Below are positions 35,115 through 44,720 of a stretch of 64,000 nt of DNA, piece after piece. The notes beneath the pieces were generated by a model that had not been told where the DNA came from, did no database searches, and worked only from the letters and a program-made list of their open reading frames with translations. How positions within the stretch are numbered: the first letter of the stretch is position 1; every line of letters starts with the position of its first letter. A program made the position numbers and the translations under genes. Source of the DNA: Dethiosulfatibacter aminovorans DSM 17477 (GTDB lineage Bacteria > Bacillota > Clostridia > Tissierellales > Dethiosulfatibacteraceae); the NCBI RefSeq assembly GCF_900142005.1, contig NZ_FQZL01000017.1, positions 1 to 64,000 of the forward strand. Direction: 5' to 3'.

Positions 35115-36431
35115 CTATAGAAACAATTTTCCAACAATGGACGCCAGCACTATTGTAGCAATAACCCTCTCTATCCAAACTATTACAAGATCCTTTATTT
35201 TCACGGGTATTTCTGTTCCAAGTATGCATGGAACAGTAGCTGCAAAGAATACTATGGCAGAGACGCATATTACTCCTACGACATATTTGGTGAGCAGTGG
35301 TGAGGCTGTCACGACAAGTGATGGAATAAAGCACTCGGCTATTGACAGGGCGGCTGCCTTGCTTGCAAGTAGCGCATCTGGGATATTTAACAATTTGAAA
35401 AACGGCAGATAAATATATCCAAGAAAATCAAAGAAGTTAGTGTATTTGCTCAAGATTAATCCAACTAAGGCTAAAGACATGCCTGTAGGCAAAATATTGG
35501 CTGCCATTAACAATCCGTCTTTGAAATTTTCATAAATGCTTTTAAGCAGAGGTTCTGTATTATTTGCTGCGCTGATGCCTTCATTGACGGCATTTTTTAA
35601 GAGATTGCCTTCAAAAACTTTTTCAGGATAACCATTTCCCTTGTAATATGTTTCCGGTATGCTGCTGATAGGATAAATCCTGACTGTGATTGCAGTAACT
35701 ATAAAAGTGATTATGAGAGTAGACCAAAAGTATAGATTCCATATATCCATGAGTCCTAAGGTTTTAGCAATCACTATCATGAATGTTGCGGATACTGTTG
35801 AAAATCCGGTCGCGATTATGGTCGCTTCCTTAATTGAATATTTTCCTTCCTTGAAAACCCTGTTCGTAATCAATAGACCGACAGAGTAGCTGCCTACAAA
35901 TGATGCTACCGCATCCAAGGATGACTTTCCGGGGGTTTTGAATATGGGTCTCATTACCGGCTTCATGAGAACGCCAAAGAATTCCAGGAAACCATAGCCT
36001 ATCAGGAAAGTAAGGAAAATTGCACCTACAGGGACTATAACTCCCACTGATACCAGCAGTACATTATAGAGGAAGGGCCCCATATCATTGGCAAAAAGCC
36101 ATTCAGGACCAATCTTAAAGTAGACCATGTATGTTAAAACTGCTCCTGCAATTTTAGCAAAAGAAAAGAATATCTGAGTTTTGCTTGTGTTCCATGTTTT
36201 CTTGACAAAAGGTCTAATTGCACCATAGGTGGTAACACCAAGTATGTAAACAGGTATTGCAGGTGACAGGTAAGTCTTGATGAAGGTCACTAAATGATCA
36301 AGCGGGATGGTCTTTTTTCCGTTGATTGAAACCGAAACGAAGAACATGAAGATACCCAAGAAACTAAAAAATAAGAATTTTGCCAAACCCTTTCTTTGGT
36401 TGCTGGTTTGACGAGATAGATTTTTTTCCAT
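35115..36431 (-). CDS. YjiH-family membrane protein (nucleoside-recognition/Gate domains)
   Basis: A 438-residue membrane protein with about ten to eleven helices and the two Gate-type regions characteristic of YjiH/SpmA-like proteins (GKSSLDAVASFVGSYSVGLLITNRVF; ALLASKAAALSIAECFIPSLV). The family is thought to transport small organic solutes, but substrates are not established. It is first in a three-gene operon and diverges from a large AAA/TPR activator at 36546; the 114-bp gap holds an inverted repeat and promoter elements. AGGAGG stands before the ATG. Confidence 0.82.
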   Translation of the reverse strand: MEKNLSRQTSNQRKGLAKFLFFSFLGIFMFFVSVSINGKKTIPLDHLVTFIKTYLSPAIPVYILGVTTYGAIRPFVKKTWNTSKTQIFFSFAKIAGAVLTYMVYFKIGPEWLFANDMGPFLYNVLLVSVGVIVPVGAIFLTFLIGYGFLEFFGVLMKPVMRPIFKTPGKSSLDAVASFVGSYSVGLLITNRVFKEGKYSIKEATIIATGFSTVSATFMIVIAKTLGLMDIWNLYFWSTLIITFIVTAITVRIYPISSIPETYYKGNGYPEKVFEGNLLKNAVNEGISAANNTEPLLKSIYENFKDGLLMAANILPTGMSLALVGLILSKYTNFFDFLGYIYLPFFKLLNIPDALLASKAAALSIAECFIPSLVVTASPLLTKYVVGVICVSAIVFFAATVPCILGTEIPVKIKDLVIVWIERVIATIVLASIVGKLFL

Positions 36432-36453
36432 AATAAATCCTCCTGTTTATATA

Positions 36454-36493
36454 TTACTAAATGTTGTAAAATTAGTAAATCTATTGTTATAAT
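36454..36493. promoter_or_regulatory. Promoter and inverted repeat between the YjiH operon and its likely regulator
   Basis: TTACTAA (36454-36460) and TTAGTAA (36472-36478) form an inverted repeat. A plus-strand promoter, TTGTAA (36464-36469), 18-bp spacer, TATAAT (36488-36493), overlaps it. A regulator bound here could control both directions. Confidence 0.5.
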
Positions 36494-36545
36494 AGGATAG
36501 CGGTGTCCCTGAAAATGTCCTTTTACGCATTTATGAGGTTAAATT

Positions 36546-39473
36546 ATGAAAATTTCTATATTCTTAAATCAAATTCCCAGAACTCTCATTGAAAACAATG
36601 AGATATTTTTTGACAACAAAAAATCAGAGGTTATTTTTTATTATATGGTTCTGAGAGGAAAGGTTTCGCGTACTGGACTGGCTTACCAGATTTGGCCTGA
36701 CAGCAATGAAAGTGCGGCAAGGAAGAATTTGAGAAATCATCTGTACTACATCAGGAAAACAATAGGAAGGAATATTTTCAATACAAGCAAGGATATATTG
36801 TCTGTTGATAATGATGTTGAAGTTGAAGTTATCGTTGATTCAGCTGGAAATAGGATTATGGAAGGTATATGTCTGCCGGAATCTGATGAAATACAGAGTT
36901 TTTTTATGGATTTATACGATAAGCATTCAGAATTGTACATGGTTGGAAACAGGAAGCAGCTTGATGATGGAGTAAATGAAAAAAATGAATCCAAAGTGCG
37001 TAAAGCTTATGAAAATATCACTAAGATTGACCCATACGATGAGGAAAGCTGCAGGAAGATGATGTTGTTTTACTTGAATTTCAATTCGTATAACAAGGGA
37101 ATTGAAATCTATTTAAGAATGCGAGAGTTATTGAAGGCGGACTTAAATGAAATGCCTGAAAAGGAAACGTCGGAAATATACGGAAAGCTTGTTTCGTTGA
37201 AAAAGGATTCTCAGGGTAAAGCAAAGAGGAATTTTTTTGGCAGAAGCGATGAGATTATAAAGATAAATGAACAGTACAGCAATTTTATAAATGGGTTGGA
37301 TTACTCCAATATCATTATATATGGTGGTGTCGGTACCGGTAAGACGTTTCTGATGAATAACATCATCAGGGACATGAATGATGACGATAATGTTATTAGA
37401 ATAAATCTGTCATGTTTTGAAATTGAAAATGATTTTAGCTTCAAGGCTATATATAAATTCACGAAGCAAGTACTGGACTTGATGAATAGAAAGGTTACAA
37501 GTATTAAAAAGGATGATATAGACCTTATAAATAAGTTCCTGCCTTTTCTGTCCTATGAAAATATTGGCTCTGATCATATTGACGATGATGTTGAACGAAT
37601 GACGAAAGTGTCATATATACAATTTGAAGAAGCCTTCATGAGTATTTGCCTTGAATTGACACGCAGTAATAAACTTCTTATTACTATTGACGATATCCAT
37701 AATATGGATTTTTTGAGTCTGAGACTACTATCCAATCTATTCATGGGCAGATTTAAAGATAAAATATTACTATTGTCAACTTGCAGGAGAAATCAAATCC
37801 ATAGAATAGTAGATCTGACTGATATTATGATCAACAAGAATGATTTGATGATGGTGGAATTGGATAATTTTTCCTTCGCAGACGTTGAGAAAATAATTGG
37901 AAAAAGAATTGAGCATGATACGGATCCTGACCTGGTAAACAAACTTTACAGAGAAACAAAGGGTAATCCGTTGTTTCTGTTTGAGTACATCGAATCAATG
38001 GAAAACGGCAATAAAACAATTAATGAATTCAAGTTTATTTCAATATTTAAGAACAAATATGAAATGTTGAGTGACTTGCACAAGAGGATATTGTCTGTAT
38101 CTTCGACTTTTTTTGACGTAATCGATTACAGAATAGTATCTGATGTGTTGAAACTCGATGAATTGAAAATATTGGAGTCTCTTGACGAACTGGTCAGAAT
38201 GGGTTGCCTGATAGAGGAATATGACAATGATGATATAAGTATTGCTTTTTTTCATGATAAATTTCGGGAGTATATTTATGACTCGTTGTCAGGACTTATT
38301 CTCAGGAGATATCATTCCGATATTGCAGAAAATATTGAGAAAAGACTGACAGGCACTGCCAGGGATTATCTGGAGTATAATCGGCTGGTATATCATTATA
38401 GAATTATCGGGAACAGAAACAAGTATTTAAAATACGTTGTAAAGAAATACGAGTTTTTACTCAATCCTAATATAGAATATCCGGAATATATATCCAGTAT
38501 AAACAATGAAGACTTGGTAAATCTGAATAAGGAAATTAATAAACTGGACAGGGATAATGATATTTGGATTGATTTTCAGATTTTAAAGGGTGCATATGAG
38601 ATAAAGAATTGCATGTACGAAGATGGGAAAAACAGTGTTCTGGCGGCAATTGATAACGCCAAGGCATATAATGCCTTGTATAAGGCCTACAATCAGATGA
38701 TTTACTACAGCATTCAGATCAGAGACTTGGATCAGATGCATGATTATCTCTGTAAACTGAAGGCATTGACGGATAAAGACGGCTCAAGGTTTGAAATAGG
38801 CAAGTTGAAAAGGCTGTGGGGTCTTTATCGAATAATGAATGGTGGGTATGATAAGGCTGAAAGTGAATTGAAGGATAGTATAGAGATATTTGGCAGCAGC
38901 AGTGACATGGAACTATCGCCACTGAATCTCGCTTCTTCTTACAATTATCTGGGCTATATATATAAGTATAAAGGTGACTATATTAAAGCTACAGAATATT
39001 ATAAGAAGGCTGTGGAGATATGCCTGGATTCAAATATCCTAAGCGGACAAACCGTTTACTATACCAATCTTGGCCAATCATTGTATGAATTGGGGAGGTT
39101 TTCGGAAGCAAAAGAGTATCTGTTGAAATCGGAAACGCTTCATAAAAAGGTATTTACCATCTGGAGCAAACCACTGACAGAATGTTATTTGTCGTTGATT
39201 CATTTCAATGAAGGGGATTACAAGCTGTCGCATAAATATTTGGAATCATCCATTTTGCATGCAAAAAAATTGAAGAATCCGTATGAATCAAGCTTTGTCC
39301 TAAAGGCTATGGTTTTGATCAAAGTAGAATGTTTGAAGAATAGCGAACTGAACAGTATATTCTCTGACATCCTGGATAAAGATGTTCGATACTATGTACA
39401 GGAGGCAATTGATAGCTTTAAAGTGCTCAAAATGACCGGAGAAATTGATTTTTTAGAAGAGTTGTTGTGTTGA
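36546..39473 (+). CDS. SARP/MalT-like transcriptional activator with AAA ATPase and TPRs
   Basis: A 975-residue regulator. An OmpR-like winged helix (about 1-95: LAYQIWPDSNESAARKNLRNHLYYIRKTI) is followed by a bacterial transcriptional activation domain (EESCRKMMLFYLNFNSYNKGIEIYLRMRELL), a STAND-type NTPase with P-loop IIYGGVGTGKTFL, IDDIHN as Walker B, and a C-terminal run of TPRs (YNYLGYIYKYKGDYIKATEYYKKAVEI and neighbours). Such proteins sense a ligand or partner through the NTPase/TPR half. It diverges from the YjiH-ferredoxin-methyltransferase operon, its probable target. There is no phosphorylation domain. Confidence 0.85.
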   Translation: MKISIFLNQIPRTLIENNEIFFDNKKSEVIFYYMVLRGKVSRTGLAYQIWPDSNESAARKNLRNHLYYIRKTIGRNIFNTSKDILSVDNDVEVEVIVDSAGNRIMEGICLPESDEIQSFFMDLYDKHSELYMVGNRKQLDDGVNEKNESKVRKAYENITKIDPYDEESCRKMMLFYLNFNSYNKGIEIYLRMRELLKADLNEMPEKETSEIYGKLVSLKKDSQGKAKRNFFGRSDEIIKINEQYSNFINGLDYSNIIIYGGVGTGKTFLMNNIIRDMNDDDNVIRINLSCFEIENDFSFKAIYKFTKQVLDLMNRKVTSIKKDDIDLINKFLPFLSYENIGSDHIDDDVERMTKVSYIQFEEAFMSICLELTRSNKLLITIDDIHNMDFLSLRLLSNLFMGRFKDKILLLSTCRRNQIHRIVDLTDIMINKNDLMMVELDNFSFADVEKIIGKRIEHDTDPDLVNKLYRETKGNPLFLFEYIESMENGNKTINEFKFISIFKNKYEMLSDLHKRILSVSSTFFDVIDYRIVSDVLKLDELKILESLDELVRMGCLIEEYDNDDISIAFFHDKFREYIYDSLSGLILRRYHSDIAENIEKRLTGTARDYLEYNRLVYHYRIIGNRNKYLKYVVKKYEFLLNPNIEYPEYISSINNEDLVNLNKEINKLDRDNDIWIDFQILKGAYEIKNCMYEDGKNSVLAAIDNAKAYNALYKAYNQMIYYSIQIRDLDQMHDYLCKLKALTDKDGSRFEIGKLKRLWGLYRIMNGGYDKAESELKDSIEIFGSSSDMELSPLNLASSYNYLGYIYKYKGDYIKATEYYKKAVEICLDSNILSGQTVYYTNLGQSLYELGRFSEAKEYLLKSETLHKKVFTIWSKPLTECYLSLIHFNEGDYKLSHKYLESSILHAKKLKNPYESSFVLKAMVLIKVECLKNSELNSIFSDILDKDVRYYVQEAIDSFKVLKMTGEIDFLEELLC

Positions 39474-39493
39474 GATGCAGAAATTTCAATGGA

Positions 39494-40879
39494 TTATAGG
39501 AATGAGTTCATTGTGTATAAGCCGTCTTTCTCCTGCAAGTTATTCATATATATCTTAAGTTGACGTTTGGTTTCAAAATGAGCTATTGTTCCTGAAATGA
39601 GATAGGACAATGATAGCGCACCAAAAATTCCGGTTAATCCGAAAAGCTTTGACCCGAGTGTGGCCAAAGGAACATAGAGGATAAAAATTTGGATTACAAT
39701 TAGTGTTGAAGAATGAAAAGGTTTATTGAGTACATTTAAGACTGTTGAACCGATCCTTAGAATTCCTTGGAAAGCATAAGCTATGGGAACGATTCTGATA
39801 TAAAGAGTAATGGTGTTTATGACATTTGAGTCATCGTTGAAGATTGCGGCAATGGGCTTCGAGAAAATACCTAATACCAGAGCCAGTACGATTCCGATAA
39901 TAATTGAAAACATTTCTACCGTTTTATAGCTTTTAGCTGCACGGTTGAATTTTTTCGCCCCTAAATTCTGGCCAATGAATGGCCCTATTGCTATGGCCAA
40001 GGCTCCTGTAAAGGATAATGCAAAAGATTCAATTTTAGTAGCCACCCCAAAACTAGCGACCGCTTCAGTCCCGTAAGTAGACAACAACCTGGTGATAATT
40101 CCTGCCCCGATCGGTAAAGACATTTGAACAAGAGCGTTGGGGACACCGATATACAAAATTTTCTTCCATGACTCAATTAGCTTGCTGAAAGAAATCTTAT
40201 CGAAAGTAATAAGTTGTTCTCGATATTTTAGAACGTATAGGGCTACTATAAAAGTTAATGTTCTAGAAATAACTGTAGCGATGGCGGCTCCTTGAATCCC
40301 TAAATCAGGGAATGGCCCGATTCCGAAGATCAGCAGGGGATCTAAGATTGCATTGGTAATAGCAGCAACTGCCATAATTAAGCTTGGTACTTTGGTGTCT
40401 CCCAAAGCGCGGATGATATTATTGCCTATTTGGGGGATAACGAGCATAATCATTCCCAAGTACCAAATGGTCATATATTCTTTGATATAAACCAGGGTGA
40501 TGCCTTTGGCACCCATCAGTGAGAAAAGAGGCTTTATAGTAATTAGACCAATTGCTGCAAGTAGAATATTAACGATAAAACCAAGAATCAGGCTGGCTGT
40601 GCTTAATCTTGATATTTGACAATGGTCCTCTTCGCCTACTAGCTTGGAGATTATTGCTGAACTTCCCAAAGCGACTCCTGCAGCTATACTATGGATTACT
40701 AATACCACCGGGAAGGTGAAGGACATTGCGGCCAGTTGTTCGGATCCTAACTGTCCAATAAAGAAAGTATCAATTAAATTAAAAGTAATCATCCCCAACA
40801 TACCTGCAATCATTGGTATATATAGATTTAGTAACTGTTTGGACACATTTCCGCTTGTCAGCCTTGCTTTTTTCTGCAT
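39494..40879 (-). CDS. MATE-family multidrug efflux protein
   Basis: A 461-residue, 12-helix MATE transporter: IPMIAGMLGMITFNLIDTFFIGQLG, a second copy of the fold after residue 235 (SLPIGAGIITRLLSTYGTEAVASFGVATKIES) and AIGPFIGQNLGAKKFNRA. Exports drugs or metabolites in exchange for Na+ or H+. ATG 40879 is chosen for its AGAGGAG site; a longer 30-codon in-frame extension has none. It diverges from a MarR-family gene, its probable repressor. Confidence 0.92.
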   Translation of the reverse strand: MQKKARLTSGNVSKQLLNLYIPMIAGMLGMITFNLIDTFFIGQLGSEQLAAMSFTFPVVLVIHSIAAGVALGSSAIISKLVGEEDHCQISRLSTASLILGFIVNILLAAIGLITIKPLFSLMGAKGITLVYIKEYMTIWYLGMIMLVIPQIGNNIIRALGDTKVPSLIMAVAAITNAILDPLLIFGIGPFPDLGIQGAAIATVISRTLTFIVALYVLKYREQLITFDKISFSKLIESWKKILYIGVPNALVQMSLPIGAGIITRLLSTYGTEAVASFGVATKIESFALSFTGALAIAIGPFIGQNLGAKKFNRAAKSYKTVEMFSIIIGIVLALVLGIFSKPIAAIFNDDSNVINTITLYIRIVPIAYAFQGILRIGSTVLNVLNKPFHSSTLIVIQIFILYVPLATLGSKLFGLTGIFGALSLSYLISGTIAHFETKRQLKIYMNNLQEKDGLYTMNSFL

Positions 40880-41211
40880 TCGATTAACTCCTCTAAAAAA
40901 TATAGTTGCTACTGTTATAATATCAGTATACCATAAAAGTTGCAAAAAGAAACTAAAAATATTCAATTGTCTTTTGGATACCCTCTATCTTTAGAAGTTG
41001 GAAAAGTTTTGTCGCCTTGTTAATGGGTTGAGGAATAGGGCTTGTATTTGTCTATAAATCGGCTGGTGAAAAAATAAAATCACGACCAATTGATGCGTGA
41101 CTTAAGATAGTTTAAAAATGCAATCAAAATAAGTTCCTGATTTCAATCACTTTACAATGCTTTCCTCGGGGGATATAATGAAATAGAAACTAAGACAAGG
41201 GGATGACATAT
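40880..41211. other. Divergent control region of the MATE and MarR genes
   Basis: No gene. It carries the MarR promoter at 41151-41179; the minus-strand promoter of the MATE gene was not resolved. Confidence 0.5.
41151..41179 (+). promoter_or_regulatory. Promoter of the MarR gene
   Basis: TTTACA (41151-41156), 17-bp spacer, TATAAT (41174-41179). Confidence 0.65.
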
Positions 41212-41649
41212 ATGAATCACGATTTTCCAGGCAAGCATATTACAATTATTTCTAAAAATGTAAATTATTATTTCAATAAGAAATTGGAAAAATACAATAT
41301 TAAGAGAAATCAGCTTCAGATCCTGCATTACCTGAATAAAAATAAAGGCGTTAGCCAAGATGAACTGGGCAAGGACTTGATGATGGATAAAATTTCTGTT
41401 ACTAAGATATTGAAGGGACTGGTTAGTGAGCAATATGTGGAAAAGAGGGAAGGAGAGAAAGATAAGAGAAGAAAGGAATTATACATAACTGAGAAAGGTT
41501 ATGAATTACACGATGAGGTATATGACATAACGCAAGAAGTAACTGAAATACTGTTTCGAGGTTTTTCATATGGAGAGGAACAAATCGCTAGAGAATTGTT
41601 GATTCGTATGTCAAAAAACATTTATGAAGCTGTTCAGGACTCAAAGTGA
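41212..41649 (+). CDS. MarR-family transcriptional regulator
   Basis: A 145-residue winged-helix regulator: LQILHYLNKNKGVSQDELGKDL, the recognition helix DKISVTKILKGLVSEQYVEKREGEKDKRRKELYITEKG (wing with the DxR motif) and a C-terminal dimer helix. ATG 41212 is better spaced from AAGGGG than ATG 41203. It diverges from the MATE efflux gene and probably represses it until a substrate binds. Confidence 0.88.
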   Translation: MNHDFPGKHITIISKNVNYYFNKKLEKYNIKRNQLQILHYLNKNKGVSQDELGKDLMMDKISVTKILKGLVSEQYVEKREGEKDKRRKELYITEKGYELHDEVYDITQEVTEILFRGFSYGEEQIARELLIRMSKNIYEAVQDSK

Positions 41650-41742
41650 ATGATAAATCCGAATGCGCTATTATATCTCAACATTCCCCCATATCAAAAA
41701 ATATGGGGGAATACTCTATGCATATTTTACTGGACAATGCCA

Positions 41743-43074
41743 TCATCCGATTTCTGATTTTTCAATGATCCTTGAATTCTCTTCAAGATAGGCGAGATAC
41801 TCTTCCTTGGTCATGGCCGGCTTGAAATTCTCCTTGATGGATTTCGCAACGCTTGCGCCGTCGAATAAAAGATCTATGACAGTCATTGCCATGGCTTTTG
41901 CCGGCAGTATGTAGGCAGTATCCTTGTCCACTATCTTGAAATCTCTTGTATGAAGATTTCCTTCTACTCCTCCAATAAATGGATGGAGTGCGGGTATGAG
42001 GTGGGACACGTCTCCGAAGTCGAATGAGCCGGTGAAATCAGCACCTTCTATGATTTGGCTTTCATCAACGAATTCTTTCGCATTGTTCCTGAACAGCTCA
42101 TCCAGTTCAGCCGTTCTCAGTAAAGGAAGATATCCGGGAGTTTCCGATATTTTCACTCCTGCGCCTACGGCATATCCGCCTGCAATTATTGCCCTGTTGA
42201 CTTTCTCGTTGGAAGTTCTTATCCCTTCAATGGTTCTCGCTCTCACGTATGTCTCCATTCTGACATCGGCAGGCACTACGTTTACTATGTCTCCTCCCTT
42301 GGTTATGATGGGATGGACCCTGACCCTTTCCTGATCCGGAAATGTTTCCCTCTGGGCATGTATATTTCCTATGGCTATCATGGCGGCATTCAATGCGTTT
42401 ACCCCCATCTCAGGTGCGCTTCCGGCATGTGATTCCTTTCCTATAAACTGCACGTTTTTTCCTATGAATCCGTTGCCGGTGCCTCCTACTATTACCTTCT
42501 TGTCGCCTTGCAGATTCAAGGAGTGAATCATCATTGCAACATCGACATCGTCGAAGTATCCTCTCTTGATGAGCTCTTGCTTTCCACCGTAGTATTCTAT
42601 TTCGCCCTTTTCTTTCAGCGTGCCTCTGTATTCCAGCTCGACGTATTCTTCCGCCGGTACCGCCATGAATTCAACGCTGCCGTCAAGTTCATCCAAAACC
42701 TTGGATACCGTCAATCCAATGGCCGCGCCCATCATTGCAGCTATCTGTACATTGTGTCCGCAGGCATGGACAGCGCCCGTCTCCTTGTCCGCAGCCTCGT
42801 GTTCCCTGCAGATTATGGCATCAAGCTCTCCGAGGACGGCTATGACGGGGCCAGGCCTTTCTCCAGGGAGGCTGGCTTTGACTCCCGTAACAGCTATATT
42901 CTCTTCTACTTCCAGTCCTATTTTTTTCATTTCGCGGGAAACAAGTCCGGCGGTCTTGATTTCCTTGTATCCCAGTTCAGGATTGGAAAAAATTTCTTCA
43001 CCTATGCTTATGATCTTTTCTCTGTTGTAATCAATGGCATCACATACGCGCTGCTTCAATTGTGATTTATTCAT
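41743..43074 (-). CDS. M20-family amidohydrolase (AbgB-like)
   Basis: A 443-residue zinc amidohydrolase/peptidase. Metal and active-site motifs: VLGELDAI, HACGHNVQIA, VPAEEYVE, and the dimerisation domain with GKESHAGSAPEMGVNALNAA. Related enzymes cleave N-acylated amino acids or p-aminobenzoyl-glutamate. It lies 78 bp downstream of a two-gene membrane cassette (DUF3100 plus a small partner), a partnership that suggests uptake and hydrolysis of an acylated amino acid or peptide. The substrate is not determined. Confidence 0.88.
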   Translation of the reverse strand: MNKSQLKQRVCDAIDYNREKIISIGEEIFSNPELGYKEIKTAGLVSREMKKIGLEVEENIAVTGVKASLPGERPGPVIAVLGELDAIICREHEAADKETGAVHACGHNVQIAAMMGAAIGLTVSKVLDELDGSVEFMAVPAEEYVELEYRGTLKEKGEIEYYGGKQELIKRGYFDDVDVAMMIHSLNLQGDKKVIVGGTGNGFIGKNVQFIGKESHAGSAPEMGVNALNAAMIAIGNIHAQRETFPDQERVRVHPIITKGGDIVNVVPADVRMETYVRARTIEGIRTSNEKVNRAIIAGGYAVGAGVKISETPGYLPLLRTAELDELFRNNAKEFVDESQIIEGADFTGSFDFGDVSHLIPALHPFIGGVEGNLHTRDFKIVDKDTAYILPAKAMAMTVIDLLFDGASVAKSIKENFKPAMTKEEYLAYLEENSRIIEKSEIG

Positions 43075-43152
43075 CGTCCTTCTCCTTCATTAGATTTCCT
43101 GTAATCCAAATGATGGGCAATTCAAATGCTGAATTGCCCATCGATTAGCTAG

Positions 43153-43605
43153 CTATATGATTCCTTGAATTTTAAGTACTATTTGAGAGATAATCGCCGA
43201 TCCGAAAAACGTACCGATAAAAACACAGATCGCAACAATTACAATCTTCCAGCTCATCTTTTTCAGTACATCCAGCTTGTTGCCTACGGAAAGGCCTGCA
43301 AAGGCGAGGATGGGAGTTGTTGTGCCCAGAAAATTTACATTGTTTGTAATTCCCAAAAACCACTGGGCCGTCGGCATAAAGGGCATACTCAGAAGCAATG
43401 AAATCAAGGTCGCCCATGCAAATGCAGGGAACTTGACCTTTGGCAGAAGTTTCTTGATTATCAAGGCAAGCTGGGCAATGACAATTACTATCAGCATGCC
43501 CGGAATGGCTGATACGATATCAATTCCATATCCAATGCGCTGCCCTATCAGTATGATGATACCTACAATTATCAATAGTTTTAATTGTTGCAGTATCTCA
43601 GTCAT
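43153..43605 (-). CDS. Small integral membrane partner of the DUF3100 protein
   Basis: A 150-residue membrane protein with about five helices (LLIIVGIIILIGQRIGYG, MLIVIVIAQLALII, FAWATLISLLLSM, TPILAFAGLSVGNKLDVLKKMSW, IVIVAICVFIGTFFGSAII). ATG 43605 with GGAGGAGAG upstream is preferred to TTG 43611. It follows the DUF3100 gene directly, overlapping or abutting its stop, and is followed by the M20 gene. It is probably the second half of a two-subunit transporter; function unknown. Confidence 0.72.
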   Translation of the reverse strand: MTEILQQLKLLIIVGIIILIGQRIGYGIDIVSAIPGMLIVIVIAQLALIIKKLLPKVKFPAFAWATLISLLLSMPFMPTAQWFLGITNNVNFLGTTTPILAFAGLSVGNKLDVLKKMSWKIVIVAICVFIGTFFGSAIISQIVLKIQGII

Positions 43606-43607
43606 GA

Positions 43608-44441
43608 TCAACTCTCCTCCTTTTTCTTTCCTATTCGGGGTTCAAGAACGTCGTATAGTTTGTTTATTAACGGAAGTGAGATGAATATGACGACATACAA
43701 GCCTGTGACGCCTGTAAGCATGTTGCTGGTTGCGGCATATGCGAGAATTGTGTCCGACATTTCAGCAGGAGCTGCAGCGGCAAGAGAAGATGATGCTGCC
43801 GTCATCATGCTTGCACTGCCCATTCCCGAAGCCATGGCAAGGGCATAGGGGTGAAGGCCGGTGCCAACGGACAGGGATCCCAGAAGTCCGAAGAAGATTG
43901 TTCCGAAAACCGTACCCATCATATACGTACCGAGTACACCTGTACCTTCCGGTGAGTTGATTCCGTACTTTTCACTTACAACACCCAGGGTGGGTTCCCG
44001 GCAAATGCTGACTGCAGCTCCGACGGCTTCTCTTTTCATGCCAAGAAGCAGAGCTATCGGCAATCCTATGAAGATTGTTCCTATGTTGCCAAGTTCCTGG
44101 AGCAGTAGGGCGGGTCCGGCCTGAATTATTTTCACGATATTCGGACCAACCAGCGTACCGTATTTGACCCCTAGCGGAAGGAGTGCAATAACGACTACAG
44201 AACCGGAAAACTCGATAACATCCTCGTTTACAATTTTCTTCATGGGTTTGATGATTTTACCTAGCAGGCTTGGAGCACAAAGAATACCAAGGATTACTGC
44301 AAACAGCATGGGCAACAGGGTAACTGTACCAGGTCCGACTGCGAATTTGATGATACCAATCAATTCTGAAATGATGACAATGATAAGCACAACCAGACAC
44401 GCCTCAAGCAAGGTTTTTACTTTTGTCTTTTCCATCGACAT
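43608..44441 (-). CDS. DUF3100-family membrane protein
   Basis: A 277-residue protein with eight or nine hydrophobic helices; the stretch ALAMASGMGSASMMTAASSSLAAAAP and GINSPEGTGVLGTYMMGTVFGTIF are typical of DUF3100. ATG 44441 follows AGGAGGAATAATT. First gene of the cassette DUF3100 - small membrane protein - M20 amidohydrolase. A transporter role is likely from topology and neighbours but unproven. Confidence 0.8.
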   Translation of the reverse strand: MSMEKTKVKTLLEACLVVLIIVIISELIGIIKFAVGPGTVTLLPMLFAVILGILCAPSLLGKIIKPMKKIVNEDVIEFSGSVVVIALLPLGVKYGTLVGPNIVKIIQAGPALLLQELGNIGTIFIGLPIALLLGMKREAVGAAVSICREPTLGVVSEKYGINSPEGTGVLGTYMMGTVFGTIFFGLLGSLSVGTGLHPYALAMASGMGSASMMTAASSSLAAAAPAEMSDTILAYAATSNMLTGVTGLYVVIFISLPLINKLYDVLEPRIGKKKEES

Positions 44442-44720
44442 AATTATTCCTCCTATAATAATATTTATATACATTTTGCCTTGGCAAAACAATATATCCA
44501 AATAATACACAATCAGGAGAAGTTTCACTCAGTTGGTTTGGTAAATTAAGCATGAATACAGCATTAACGAATATTGAATCTCTATACACATTATCTCAAA
44601 TTAAAAAATCAATGTCAACTCGCTATTGATGTTGGTTCACAAGAAGGACATCATTGTAGTTTTGCAGTTATTTAGATGTGTTATACTTAATATTGTACAA
44701 ATAGTTGCGAGGAGGATTTC

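Noticed and set aside
42508-43065. A 185-codon open frame opposite the M20 gene
   Set aside because: A by-product of the codon use of the M20 gene on the other strand; no start signal or homology.
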